The notes: a model not told the origin generated them from the letters alone. 64,000 nt of DNA from Mucilaginibacter sp. OK098 (GCF_900142915.1 NZ_FRCM01000002.1:620001-684000), one strand, 5' to 3'; counted from the stretch's first letter, positions 1 through 8,625 are shown. Numbers and translations: made by a program.

Positions 1-29
1 TAAACGAAAATAGGTCACAGCATTTATAT

Positions 30-90
30 CCTGATCCCTAACCCTTACTTTCTTGATTCTTGGCATCTCGATTCCTGACTCTTCTTCTTA
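30..90. repeat. Degenerate heptad-like stretch at the window edge
   Basis: The stretch reads as loosely repeated 7-mers of the type TCTTGAT, TCTTGGC, TTCCTGA and lies just past the stop codon of the minus-strand kinase. It resembles in style, not in sequence, the heptad arrays elsewhere in the window. No gene is visible in the first 87 bases. Confidence 0.35.
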
Positions 91-2058
91 AATGTTTATT
101 TCCATTTGATAGAAAACCCCGGGGTTGCTTTTGGTAATAAGTGTTGAATTTAACTGCCGCGCCATCAAATTCACCAATCTTAAACCAAAAGAAGGGGCCT
201 TATCCTTGTTGTCTTCTTTTAAACCTACGCCGTTATCGCAAAGGGTTAATAACAGTTTCGATTTTTCAATTAATTTAAGGCCAAGGTGTATTTCGCCCCC
301 GGTTTCTGTAAATGCATATTTAAAAGCATTTGTAGCCAACTCATTGGCTATCAATCCAATTGCCACCGCCTTATCAGCTTCAAGCATTATATTACTTACC
401 TCTATCCTCAAATTAATTTCACTTTGCTTATAGCCTACAAAAGAGTCTTTTATATGATTTAACAACTTGGTTAAATAATCATTCATTTCAATTTTTGTGG
501 TGGTATTGTCCAGGTATAATTTATTGTGGATCAAATTCATGGAGGTTAACCTGGCTTCGTTTTCGCGCAGGGCGATCTTTGTATTTTCATCGCTCAGGTT
601 TTCAATCTGCATAGTGAAAAGACCGGAAAGGATCTGCAGGTTATTTTTAACACGGTGATGAAGATCACGCATCAGGGTTTGGATCCGCTGATTAGCTTTA
701 TTTTTCACTCTGAAGCTATTATAAGCTATAGCGAAGAGGAGTAATAATAAAACAGCAGCAATTACCAGTACAATAATTGACAGCCTTTGTTGCTTCACAA
801 TTTTTTGGTCCAGGCTGCTTTTTAAACTAAGCGCTGCTATATCTTTTACTTTTTGGTCGGTTTGATATTTAATTTCAAGTTCATTAATCGTTCTATTCTT
901 TGCAACAGAGAAAAGGCTGTCTTTCAGGTCGGTCTTTTTATTTGCATATAATAGTGCATTCTTATAATCACCTGCATGGTTATATAAATTATATTTAATC
1001 CCATAGGCTTCCATTAATAACTCGGGGAGCTTAAGCTTTTGAGATGTGCCAATGGTAATATTAATTGCAGTTAATGCCGGCCCGTATTTTTTCTGCTGAG
1101 TGTAAACTTCTGCCAGGTCGGCATTTCCCCTGGCAATTTCCTCTGTCATGCCATAATTTGCTGCTATATGCAATGATCTTACAACATAGTTCTCAGCTTT
1201 TTCCAAATTCCCCTTCATTTTCCAGGAAGAACCCAGATTTTGTAAAGTGAGCACTATTTCACTTGAATCGCTACCGGCCTTATACATTGCCAAAGACTTA
1301 TTAAGGTAATATATAGCAGAGTCTGGTTGCATGTATTGTTTAAATGTAAACCCGATATTATTTAATGATTGTGCAATTGCTTGCCTGTCATTTAACTTCT
1401 GTCTTATTTCCAGGGCCTTCTTATTGTATTCCAGTGCTTTTGGGTAATTATTTAATTCAACAAAACATAAAGCGATGGAATTAAAAGTATGGGATAAGTT
1501 TTCCTCATTTTTTAAGCTTTCAAAAATCGCAGATGATAATAAGTAATAATTAATAGATTCTGAATATAGTGAAAGCTTCCGCTCGCAAATGCCAATATTC
1601 AAATAAACAGCAGCTAAACCAGATAATTGATTTGTGTTCTTAAAAATAATTGCTGCCTTTTTATATTCAGCAATAGCTTGCTTAAAGGCCCCTATTCCAT
1701 AATCTGCCATACCTAAATAAAGCCATGAATCGCCACTTAACGAGTCTGTGTGATAACCCTCAGCAATAGATAATGCATTTTTAGCCGTTATTTTTCCATT
1801 ACGATAATCCCTTAAATCGTAGTAATATCCGGCTATTATGTTTAAACTTTTAATGACAATTCTTTTGTCCTTTTTTAATTCGGCTATCTTATAAGCTTGC
1901 TTAGCTAAATTAATACCTATTAAGGGCTCTTTAGCTGAATTAGCTTTTTTAAGTAAAGTATCTGGGTTCTGATTATTATTGTCAAAAAAGGGATAAGCAT
2001 TATTTAATACTATAAAAAAGCTGATAAATACTAACAAACTTTTTTTCAATAAAATCAT
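88..2058 (-). CDS. TPR-containing sensor histidine kinase (HisKA_2 type)
   Basis: This 656-residue protein is an inner-membrane sensor kinase. An N-terminal signal/anchor (residues 1-22) is followed by about seven tetratricopeptide repeats (about 40-380), a coiled coil, one membrane helix (about 427-446) and a cytoplasmic kinase core. The phosphoacceptor block LHHRVKNNLQ (His467/His468) is typical of HisKA_2. The ATPase domain shows an N box (NELATNAFKY, 572-581), a DNGVGL G1 box (608-613) and a second Gly motif near SFGLRL. It faces away from a LytTR response regulator at 2920, its plausible partner, with a small lipoprotein gene in between. A TAAGTTTG box sits about 35 bases upstream. The signal sensed through the TPR region is unknown. 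The family call is secure; the pairing is inferred. Confidence 0.93.
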   Translation of the reverse strand: MILLKKSLLVFISFFIVLNNAYPFFDNNNQNPDTLLKKANSAKEPLIGINLAKQAYKIAELKKDKRIVIKSLNIIAGYYYDLRDYRNGKITAKNALSIAEGYHTDSLSGDSWLYLGMADYGIGAFKQAIAEYKKAAIIFKNTNQLSGLAAVYLNIGICERKLSLYSESINYYLLSSAIFESLKNEENLSHTFNSIALCFVELNNYPKALEYNKKALEIRQKLNDRQAIAQSLNNIGFTFKQYMQPDSAIYYLNKSLAMYKAGSDSSEIVLTLQNLGSSWKMKGNLEKAENYVVRSLHIAANYGMTEEIARGNADLAEVYTQQKKYGPALTAINITIGTSQKLKLPELLMEAYGIKYNLYNHAGDYKNALLYANKKTDLKDSLFSVAKNRTINELEIKYQTDQKVKDIAALSLKSSLDQKIVKQQRLSIIVLVIAAVLLLLLFAIAYNSFRVKNKANQRIQTLMRDLHHRVKNNLQILSGLFTMQIENLSDENTKIALRENEARLTSMNLIHNKLYLDNTTTKIEMNDYLTKLLNHIKDSFVGYKQSEINLRIEVSNIMLEADKAVAIGLIANELATNAFKYAFTETGGEIHLGLKLIEKSKLLLTLCDNGVGLKEDNKDKAPSFGLRLVNLMARQLNSTLITKSNPGVFYQMEINI

Positions 2059-2090
2059 TTATTTTTTGTTTGATAAGGGATGATAAAATA

Positions 2091-2098
2091 CAAACTTA
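2091..2098 (-). promoter_or_regulatory. Candidate -7 box of the TPR kinase gene
   Basis: On the minus strand the octamer TAAGTTTG matches the Bacteroidota -7 consensus TAnnTTTG, about 33 bases before the kinase start codon. The -33 region is T-rich (ATTTT) at the right distance but lacks a clear TTTG, so this is a tentative assignment. Confidence 0.4.
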
Positions 2099-2140
2099 AG
2101 TATCAAATTATAAACTTAAAATTTGCTGATTTAAAATTAA

Positions 2141-2169
2141 TAAAAAAAGGCTGCATAATTGCAGCCTTT
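2141..2169 (-). terminator. Intrinsic terminator of the small lipoprotein gene
   Basis: A perfect hairpin (arms AAGGCTGCA and TGCAGCCTT, four-base loop) is followed on the minus strand by a run of seven U. It ends 16 bases past the stop codon of the lipoprotein gene and insulates the kinase gene from it. Confidence 0.85.
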
Positions 2170-2184
2170 AATATTAATTAGGTA

Positions 2185-2358
2185 TCAATGCTTGACTGGT
2201 CCATCACCTCCCCCGGAAAGGTTTGTAGAATCAATAGTTGACAATTTTATTGTCGATTGTTTTTTTGTCGGTGCCACAGATGAATCTTTTTTACACCCGC
2301 TAGTTGCGATTGAAGCCATAACTATTATAGCTGCAATAATTAGTTGTTTAGTTTTCAT
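2185..2358 (-). CDS. Small secreted lipoprotein, 57 residues
   Basis: An open frame on the minus strand encodes 57 residues starting MKTKQLIIAAIIVMASIA. The hydrophobic segment ends in the lipobox ATSGC, so Cys22 would be lipidated after signal peptidase II cleavage. The mature part is about 36 residues, rich in Ser, Thr and Lys, and ends with SGGGDGPVKH. A perfect rho-independent terminator begins 16 bases after the stop, which supports real transcription. It lies between a sensor kinase and a response regulator, so a role as an envelope signal is possible but unproven. No family is recognised. An open frame on the opposite strand covers the same bases but lacks any protein-like feature. Confidence 0.72.
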   Translation of the reverse strand: MKTKQLIIAAIIVMASIATSGCKKDSSVAPTKKQSTIKLSTIDSTNLSGGGDGPVKH

Positions 2359-2919
2359 TTTCCCTTTTTTTTAATAATTAAAAATAAGGGCATGACTTTT
2401 CCAGGGCAGAGGCAATGCCCGTTACCCGCTTTCCCGAAAAAGACTTTTTACAATTTTGGATATCCTATATCAGCATGTAGCACGATATTTCTTTTTGAAA
2501 TACTTTACGGAGGCTCAATAAATTATAGGTAATGATGCGACTCGTACGTATGTTCAGACTTCATACGTGATAAGGTTTAGGCTTACTTTTTAAATATCTT
2601 TAGTTTGAACCAGGCTGTTTTAATGACCGGCAACTATAATATTCTATTGTTTTTTGTTCGATTTTTCCTTGTTAAAACCAGGCATCTTTTTTACATTCTG
2701 AATTAAACTGGGTTAAAGGGTTTGGGCTAGGTTTATATCCTAGTTATCAAACGATTGAAATTAGATCATTTGATTAACAACTCAACTAATAAGTTTGTGA
2801 ACTTGCCATTTTACCTTGTGAACAGGCTATTTTAGTGCAGGAACAAAAATTACAATAGGCACAAAAATTGATGTCTGATAATATGTATTACCATCATTTG
2901 TTATTATAACTTTGAAAAT
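2359..2919. other. Intergenic region, no gene seen
   Basis: This AT-rich stretch must hold the promoters of the small lipoprotein (minus) and the response regulator (plus). It contains a short dyad CGTATG/CATACG near 2556-2570 and a CTAGG/CCTAG dyad near 2729-2745. A TAACTTTG box at 2907-2914 lies only five bases before the response-regulator start, which would make that mRNA nearly leaderless. No convincing reading frame was found. Confidence 0.5.
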
Positions 2920-3660
2920 ATGTTAGGTAAAGTTAAGATCCTGGTTGTTGAGGATGAAATATTGATTGCTGAGTCGTTAAGAATGATGCTTGAAGGACTT
3001 GGCTATGAAGTGCCGGCAATTTTTAATTCGGGGTTGGAGGCAATTAAAAACTTCAGGCCCGGCTTTGCCGATATTGTAATTATGGACATTGAGCTGGCCG
3101 ATAATACAAATGGCATTGACACCGCAATTGAGTTAAAAAAAATCAGCGATCCGCCTATAATTTTTATTACCAATAATACGGATGAACGCATTCGTAAAAG
3201 GGCTATTTATGAAACAAACGCATTGCATTATGTTTCTAAACCCTTCACCAGGCTTGATATTAGCATAGCGATAGACCTTACGCTTAAATTAGCAGGAGAT
3301 AAAGAAATTGCCTCAAAAAAAGCCAACGAGTTTTCTTATTTAATGAACGATTCCATATTTGTTAAAGATGAAGGCAGCTTCAAAAAAATAATGGTCAATG
3401 ATATTCGTTTTTTGAAAGCGGACGGAAGTTATTGCAACTTTCATCTTAAAAATGACAGTATACTTTTTTGTGAGAACCTAAGCTTTTTAGAAGAGAAACT
3501 TTCCTTTGCCAAAAACCTGGTGCGCGTTCACCGCTCCTACCTGGTAAACATTAACTACATAACCAAAATACAGGATAACAGGCTTTGGATAGAGGATGAA
3601 GAGATCCCTATCGGAGCAACCTATAAAAAAGAATTAGGTGATTTAATCAGGTTTATTTGA
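2920..3660 (+). CDS. LytTR-family response regulator
   Basis: The 246-residue protein has a receiver domain (about 5-125) and a C-terminal LytTR DNA-binding domain (about 145-246). Receiver residues are visible: the acidic pair Glu11-Asp12, phosphoacceptor Asp56 in IVIMDIEL, Thr84 and Lys107 in SKPF. The C-terminal half has the LytTR pattern FLKADGSYCNFHL and VRVHRSYLVNI. Such regulators bind paired direct repeats in target promoters when phosphorylated. The divergent TPR kinase at 88-2058 is the likely phosphodonor because no other kinase gene is adjacent. The short spacing of a TAnnTTTG box to the ATG suggests a very short leader. Confidence 0.95.
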   Translation: MLGKVKILVVEDEILIAESLRMMLEGLGYEVPAIFNSGLEAIKNFRPGFADIVIMDIELADNTNGIDTAIELKKISDPPIIFITNNTDERIRKRAIYETNALHYVSKPFTRLDISIAIDLTLKLAGDKEIASKKANEFSYLMNDSIFVKDEGSFKKIMVNDIRFLKADGSYCNFHLKNDSILFCENLSFLEEKLSFAKNLVRVHRSYLVNINYITKIQDNRLWIEDEEIPIGATYKKELGDLIRFI

Positions 3661-3678
3661 GGGAGTTCATAGTTGATG

Positions 3679-3804
3679 GTTCATAGCCGAAACTTTTTCT
3701 CAACTAATCTCTGGTCTCTAACCACTAATCACTGATTTTTAGTTCATAGCCGAAGCTTTTTCTCAACTAATCTCTGGCCTCTAACCTCTAATCACTGATT
3801 TTCA
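3679..3804. repeat. 63-bp direct tandem repeat made of heptads
   Basis: Two copies (3679-3741 and 3742-3804) match with only a handful of differences, and a third begins at 3805 but fades. Each unit contains 7-mers such as AATCTCT, GGTCTCT and AATCACT plus GTTCATA. The unit length, 63, is nine heptads. It fills the spacer between the response regulator and the AraC gene. Confidence 0.85.
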
Positions 3805-3905
3805 GTTCATTGTTCATAGAAGCTGCAATTTTATGGAGGTTAAAGTTTAGCCGCTGTTAAACTATCTTTCAAAAAAACTGTCAAACCGACCGGAAAACCT
3901 TATTT

Positions 3906-5060
3906 ATGAATATCCAATTCAACCTGTTTAACATTATAGTTCTGTTAGGATCATTGCAGGGTTTAATTTTAAGCCTTATGCTCTTGTTTTCCGGCAATGA
4001 TAAGCGCCAAAACAAGTATTTCCTGGCAGCCTTTATGCTGATGCTGGTTTATGATAGTTTCGGAACCTTCTGCTGGAGTTCAGGGTTTAGCACCGGCTGG
4101 CTTGGCATTTTCGATCAGATTTTCCCATATACTATTATTTTAACGGCAGGGCCAAGCCTGTACCTGTATATTCAAACCACTATTCAGCCCGACAAAATCC
4201 CATCCAACATAATTTTAAAAACCTATTTACCCGCAATAGTTGATTTTGCTTTCCGTTTTTGTTTACTCATCTACGCGTTGCTGGCCAAAAGTGGGGTAGT
4301 ATTCCCTGTAAAGGCAGGCAACATCGACGCCTTATACCAGCCGGTTGCAGAAATGTTGATGGTAGTTATTTTCTGGTTTTATTTAGTTTCTGCTATCCGT
4401 CAATTTAAAAAATGGCAACCTGAAACATCGGGAGCTGATGTATCAATACTTACAGAGCAAAATTTGATCAGTAAATGGACCAAAGCTTTACTTACCACTA
4501 TGGTATTAATAGCCCTAGTATGGGCAGCCACAATTTTTGGATCTTTACTTTTTAATATTGAGGCATTAGCCTATTTCTCTCCTATCGAAATAATCCTGGT
4601 TATATTCACTTATTGGATAGGTCTGAAAGGCTATCAGCATACCCGTGTAGTTTATATCAGCGATCAAAAAGCTGCCAAAACCTATGCCGATATGTTGCCG
4701 GCCGGGGAGGCTGAGGCATGTATAGGCATCCTGAAAAAAGCCATGGAGACCCAAAAGCTCTACCTCGACCCTACCCTTACCGTAAACAAGCTTGCCGAAA
4801 AACTTAACCTTAACCCCAGAACGATATCCGCCGTTTTAAACCGCGAGCTAAAAAAGGGATTCAGTGAATTTGTAAATGAATATCGTATCAACGAGGTGAA
4901 GCTAAAAATGCTGCAACCAGAAAATAAACACATCACCATAGCAGGTATCGCCTTCGATTCCGGGTTTAACTCTGTAGCTACCTTTCAGCGTACATTTAAA
5001 AGTGCAGAAAGCATCACTCCTAAACAATTCCTATTAAACTATAAAACAGGGGTAAAATAA
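3906..5060 (+). CDS. Membrane-anchored AraC-family transcriptional regulator
   Basis: The 384-residue protein has about seven predicted membrane helices in its first 245 residues and a C-terminal AraC-type double helix-turn-helix (about 275-380). The last recognition region reads IAGIAFDSGFNSVATFQRTF, the classic AraC signature. This architecture is common in Bacteroidota and presumably lets an envelope signal control DNA binding from the membrane. A dyad immediately after the stop codon could end transcription. The secreted protein gene at 5137 follows on the same strand and could be a target or be co-transcribed. The ligand is unknown. Confidence 0.92.
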   Translation: MNIQFNLFNIIVLLGSLQGLILSLMLLFSGNDKRQNKYFLAAFMLMLVYDSFGTFCWSSGFSTGWLGIFDQIFPYTIILTAGPSLYLYIQTTIQPDKIPSNIILKTYLPAIVDFAFRFCLLIYALLAKSGVVFPVKAGNIDALYQPVAEMLMVVIFWFYLVSAIRQFKKWQPETSGADVSILTEQNLISKWTKALLTTMVLIALVWAATIFGSLLFNIEALAYFSPIEIILVIFTYWIGLKGYQHTRVVYISDQKAAKTYADMLPAGEAEACIGILKKAMETQKLYLDPTLTVNKLAEKLNLNPRTISAVLNRELKKGFSEFVNEYRINEVKLKMLQPENKHITIAGIAFDSGFNSVATFQRTFKSAESITPKQFLLNYKTGVK

Positions 5061-5086
5061 TGCTCAAAACATGATTTGAGCATTTT
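5060..5086 (+). terminator. Hairpin after the AraC gene
   Basis: Perfect nine-base arms (ATGCTCAAA and TTTGAGCAT, six-base loop) overlap the stop codon and are followed by a short T run. With only four T it is a modest terminator, and some read-through into the next gene is likely. Confidence 0.55.
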
Positions 5087-5136
5087 CGAATAATATTGTT
5101 CGGTAGTATTGCTCAAAAATTATAACATTTAAAATC

Positions 5137-5793
5137 ATGAAAAAGATCATTACACTGGTGCTTATATTATTTACCGCAATAAATACCCATGCACAACTGG
5201 CCAATACCAAATGGAAGGGCACACTTAAAATTGAAGAAGATGTTCCCGCTTTTTTTGATTTTGGAAGTGACACCTTAAAAATTACCCGCTTTGCCAATAA
5301 CGCTCCTATAGAAAATATGGTTTATACCATAACCGACTCAATCCTTACGCTGAAAAAAACGGAAGGCCAAAGCGACTGCGACAATGAAGTTAGAGGCAAA
5401 TATAAAATTGGGATAAAGGGCGATGACTTATCCCTTAAGCTTTTGAGCGACGCCTGCGAAGATAGGTCATCCGTGCTGAACAACATTAACCTCGCAAAAT
5501 TCTCATACCCTGCTGAAGTAAAAGTGGATGAGGCTGTACTGAAACAATATGCAGGTATTTATGCGATGAACGAGCAGCATAAAATAACCATCAGCGTTGA
5601 GAATGGCAGGTTAATGGCCGATTCAAAAACCAACTTAGCAGCAAAAACTGCGCTATATACCCTCAGCGAACACAAATTTTCTTTTCATATAGGCGAAATC
5701 ACAATGGAATTTAAAAAAGGGCCTGGTGGTATCGTGAGTAAATTTATTGTACACGAGAATGGGAAAGATTATGATTGGATTAAAGAAAAATGA
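5137..5793 (+). CDS. Secreted protein of unknown function
   Basis: The 218-residue product starts with a clear signal peptide (MKKIITLVLILFTAINTHA, cleavage before Q20). The mature protein looks like two small beta-rich halves: residues about 20-120 contain a lipocalin-like run (LANTKWKGTLKIEED) with two Cys that may form a disulfide, and about 125-215 resemble the C-terminal beta domain attached to some serine hydrolases (YAGIYAMNEQHKITISVENG). No catalytic motif is present. It follows the membrane AraC gene by 76 bases on the same strand. No firm family was recognised. Confidence 0.8.
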   Translation: MKKIITLVLILFTAINTHAQLANTKWKGTLKIEEDVPAFFDFGSDTLKITRFANNAPIENMVYTITDSILTLKKTEGQSDCDNEVRGKYKIGIKGDDLSLKLLSDACEDRSSVLNNINLAKFSYPAEVKVDEAVLKQYAGIYAMNEQHKITISVENGRLMADSKTNLAAKTALYTLSEHKFSFHIGEITMEFKKGPGGIVSKFIVHENGKDYDWIKEK

Positions 5794-5917
5794 TTTCACC
5801 GATTATTGATGATTTCATCATGACGGGTTATAATTGAGTTTGCTTTGGGGTGTCATCCTATGTTTGTCGAACCACGACAGCCCTCCTTGTTATTCACTCT
5901 ACGGATTCTGTAGTATT

Positions 5918-6283
5918 TTAACGGGCATCAGCTATAGCACTGCCAAAAACAAGGGTATTACCGTCTTGATCGTTAACAGCAAAATCGCGAATGCCATAAA
6001 ATCTGTCAGCCGGTCGTACGGCTATTAGGGCGCCTTTTTTTGAGATTGCATCAAAGTAAGCATCCACCTCATCACAGTCGACACAAAAATGTGCATTGCC
6101 GGGTGTTTTTTTTATACCCGGATTGGTTGGCCCGCTTAAATGGATAGAAACATTATCCATAATTAATCCGGCATAATCTGCAAGCTTAAAATCTTCAGTA
6201 AAGCCTAAAATGTTTGTATAGTAATTTAATGCGCGTTCAAAATCAGAAACGTGGATAACAACAGCGGTGCTTAGTGTTTTCAT
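5918..6283 (-). CDS. Glyoxalase/bleomycin-resistance-like VOC protein
   Basis: I chose the start giving 121 residues (MKTLSTAVVIHVSDFERAL), because this is where the VOC fold begins; the frame stays open upstream for 29 codons without protein-like content. The two beta-alpha-beta-beta-beta modules are visible, with candidate metal ligands His11, His69 (GNAHFCV) and the glutamate-lacking end DQDGNTLVFG. The RFYGIRDFAVNDQDGN segment is typical of the bleomycin-resistance/dioxygenase branch. Substrate cannot be told. It lies downstream of the Cys-rich peptide gene on the same strand, separated by a strong hairpin. Confidence 0.87.
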   Translation of the reverse strand: MKTLSTAVVIHVSDFERALNYYTNILGFTEDFKLADYAGLIMDNVSIHLSGPTNPGIKKTPGNAHFCVDCDEVDAYFDAISKKGALIAVRPADRFYGIRDFAVNDQDGNTLVFGSAIADAR

Positions 6284-6330
6284 AGTCAGAAAAGGTATTG
6301 CATAAACCTGACAAACTCTGCGTGTAAAGG

Positions 6331-6360
6331 GATTTGGCAACCCCATCGGGTTGCCAAATC
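6331..6360. repeat. Perfect 13-bp stem-loop between peptide and VOC genes
   Basis: Arms GATTTGGCAACCC and GGGTTGCCAAATC enclose a four-base loop. No T run follows on either strand, so it is not a standard terminator. It could stabilise the 3' end of the peptide mRNA or reduce read-through into the VOC gene. Confidence 0.75.
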
Positions 6361-6386
6361 TAAATAACAAAAAAATGCACTATCTA

Positions 6387-6572
6387 TCAAGGGCAATAAC
6401 CGTAAATACACGTATTCCCAACGCATGTATATCCTTTGATAAGATTTGGATCGGCCTGGCAGGCACTCGGGCAATTTAAGTTATTCCCATAGCACGGTCC
6501 TGGCATACCACCCATCACTGATTTCATTTCATTTCTGTTTAGGCTTTTCCCTAAATTTTTAGGTTGCTTCAT
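6387..6572 (-). CDS. Double-glycine-leader Cys-rich peptide precursor (bacteriocin-like)
   Basis: Starting at the internal ATG, the product has 61 residues. The leader MKQPKNLGKSLNRNEMKSVMGG (22 residues, shown here in words as LxRNEMKxVMGG) ends in Gly-Gly, the cleavage site used by peptidase-containing ABC exporters, and matches the leader style of Bacteroidota natural-product precursors. The 39-residue core has six Cys (CYG, NCP, SAC, YTC, NTC, YCP), four Pro and many Gly/Asn/Tyr, suggesting a disulfide-stabilised or modified secreted peptide. An in-frame extension of 25 codons upstream exists but would hide the leader. No modifying enzyme or exporter gene lies next to it. Function as an antimicrobial or signal is inference. 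Confidence 0.75.
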   Translation of the reverse strand: MKQPKNLGKSLNRNEMKSVMGGMPGPCYGNNLNCPSACQADPNLIKGYTCVGNTCIYGYCP

Positions 6573-6961
6573 TTTTTGAAATTTAAATTGGTTAATCTGC
6601 TTACTCTCTTCTAAAGGTTTTCGGCACTCCCCTTTTTCTTTGGCCAAAAGAAATTCTTAATAAAATATATTTCAATTTTCTCTATTCAGAGATATGATGC
6701 GTTAATCGTTTTTTTATGTTCAACCAGGCTTTATTGTATATCTAATCCATTAACACTAAATAGCATAGGTATTACACTTGCCTTAATGGCAACACCTTAA
6801 TTATATTTCTGCACGCTTTGATTAAAAATAGTGTGATTAAGTTTTAGGGTTATTTATTTAAATGTACAAATACATTTAATTGTTTGTCAACTTTCAAAAT
6901 TATTTATTTTTATTTTTAAAGGATATTAGGAGATTCCCTAACTGGACAATCAAAACCACTC
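6573..6961. other. Intergenic region, no gene seen
   Basis: This AT-rich region holds the promoter of the Cys-rich peptide (minus) and of the acyltransferase gene (plus). It contains a small dyad around 6862-6880 (ATGTACAAATACAT). Nothing else recognisable was found. Confidence 0.45.
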
Positions 6962-8059
6962 ATGCCTTTAACAAAAAACGTTAACCCAATTTCCACCCGT
7001 CTCCTCTCCCTCGATTTTCTTCGCGGTTTTATCATGGTATTGCTCGCTATTGAATCAACCGGGATCTATGATTATTTGTATGAGCATACGCATGGGCGTT
7101 TCATTGAACAATTTACCCATCACCCGTGGCACGGCCTTCATTTCTGGGATTTAGTGCAACCAGCCTTTATGTTTATGGCGGGTGTGGCTATGGCTTTTTC
7201 ATTAAACAAGCAATGGAGTAACGGCGTTACCTGGAACCAAACCTTTAAAAAAACATTAAAGCGCTGCGGCTGGCTGTTCTTTTGGGGGGTGCTTGATTAT
7301 GCCGTCCGTCCGAAAGGTTTATCGTTTGAATTGTGGGATGTTTTAACCCAGCTTTCGTTTACAACTTTGGTAGCTTTCCTTATCTTCAGGTGGAACTCAA
7401 TTGCTCAAATAGCAGTATGTATAGGGTTGTTACTTTTTAGCGAAGTTCTGTACCGGTTTACCCATGTCCCTGGCTTTGACCAGCCCTTTACTGATCAGCA
7501 TAACTTTGGCAATTATATTGATCTGCTGTTGATGAACAAGATAAATCCAGGAGGCTGGGTGGCTATAAATTGTATCCCTACTGCTGTGCATACTATTGCC
7601 GGGGCTTTGGCAGGCAAGCTGTTGTTAAATGGTAATAATAAATTAAGGCAATTGATACTTTGGGGCCTTGTCTGCCTGTTTATTGGCTATGGCCTTGATG
7701 CACTAAATATAACCCCGATAATTAAACGTATTGCTACCACCTCGTTCACCATAGCCTCGTTAGGCTGGTGCCTGTGGTTTTTGGCCATTAGCTATTGGTG
7801 GGTTGATGTGCTGGGACATCGTAAATATTTAACCTTCTTTACCATTGTGGGCATGAACTCTATTTTCATTTACCTGTTTTTTGAAATTGTTGGCGCCAGA
7901 TGGTTCAATGGTTATATAAGCAGTATTTCAAATGGCGTTTTAAGCTGGTTTAATGCAGGGGAATTGCCGAAAGTTATTGTTGGGGCTATCTGTATTTTTG
8001 GGCTTGAGTGGTTGCTTTGTTATTTTTTGTATAAGAAAAAGGTGTTTTTTAAGCTGTAA
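6962..8059 (+). CDS. HGSNAT/NagX-like membrane acyltransferase family protein
   Basis: The 365-residue protein is a polytopic membrane protein with about ten hydrophobic helices. Its start, RLLSLDFLRGFIMVLLAIE, matches the N-terminal signature of the heparan-alpha-glucosaminide N-acetyltransferase / DUF5009 (COG4299) family, and the downstream HPWHGLHFWDLVQPAFMFMAG contains the conserved His and the DLxxPxFxF motif. Family members are thought to acetylate amino sugars across the membrane, but substrates in Bacteroidota are mostly unproven. It stands alone between the peptide locus and a small secreted protein. Confidence 0.85.
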   Translation: MPLTKNVNPISTRLLSLDFLRGFIMVLLAIESTGIYDYLYEHTHGRFIEQFTHHPWHGLHFWDLVQPAFMFMAGVAMAFSLNKQWSNGVTWNQTFKKTLKRCGWLFFWGVLDYAVRPKGLSFELWDVLTQLSFTTLVAFLIFRWNSIAQIAVCIGLLLFSEVLYRFTHVPGFDQPFTDQHNFGNYIDLLLMNKINPGGWVAINCIPTAVHTIAGALAGKLLLNGNNKLRQLILWGLVCLFIGYGLDALNITPIIKRIATTSFTIASLGWCLWFLAISYWWVDVLGHRKYLTFFTIVGMNSIFIYLFFEIVGARWFNGYISSISNGVLSWFNAGELPKVIVGAICIFGLEWLLCYFLYKKKVFFKL

Positions 8060-8118
8060 CTGAACAATCTTTGTTTTATTTAGTTGATTAAGTTGAACCC
8101 GGATACTGACTGCAATCT

Positions 8119-8625
8119 ATGAAGAACATTCTACTTTTATTTATAATCCTGTTACTGTTTAGTAAAGCAAATGCCCAATCTATCGTGGATAGCGCCATCA
8201 TCAAAAAATCAACCCTAAAAACTTTAACTGATGAAGAATATACGGCCTTGTTAAATGGGGATGATTTATACCATATGTCATTAGCTGCTGAATTAAATCA
8301 TTTTCCTTCGCCGGAAAAAGCGCTGCAATATAAAAAGGAATTAGACCTTAGTCCGCAGCAAACAACTAAACTAAATGCCATTGTAAAGGAATTACATCGT
8401 AAAAAACTGGAGATGGGGCTGATAATTATCCGCAATGAGCGTACACTCGACAGCATTTTTAAATATAACCGGCTGGATAATGGCTCGCTGATATTTTACG
8501 CAAACCGTTATGGTTTATACCAGGGCGAGCTTAGGAATGTTATTTTACAATCGTACCTGGTTACCAAAAACTTATTAACGCCACAACAGGCACTAAAAAT
8601 TGAGTTATTAGAAAAACGTAATTAA
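8119..8625 (+). CDS. Small secreted protein, possibly Spy/CpxP-like
   Basis: A signal peptide (MKNILLLFIILLLFSKANA, cleaved before Q20) precedes a 149-residue mature, mostly helical protein. The pair of motifs ELDLSPQQTTKLNAI (about 74-88) and LTPQQALKIELLE (about 153-165) resembles the LTxxQ repeats of the periplasmic chaperones Spy and CpxP. That suggests an envelope-stress or metal-related role, but similarity is limited to these motifs. It sits 59 bases after the acyltransferase and may be co-transcribed. Confidence 0.75.
   Translation: MKNILLLFIILLLFSKANAQSIVDSAIIKKSTLKTLTDEEYTALLNGDDLYHMSLAAELNHFPSPEKALQYKKELDLSPQQTTKLNAIVKELHRKKLEMGLIIIRNERTLDSIFKYNRLDNGSLIFYANRYGLYQGELRNVILQSYLVTKNLLTPQQALKIELLEKRN

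Noticed and set aside
2159..2374. Plus-strand open frame of 71 codons
   Set aside because: It is antisense to the small lipoprotein gene, which has a lipobox and terminator.
6573..6647. N-terminal extension of the Cys-rich peptide
   Set aside because: It would place 25 charged residues before the double-glycine leader; such leaders start close to the LxRNEMK motif.
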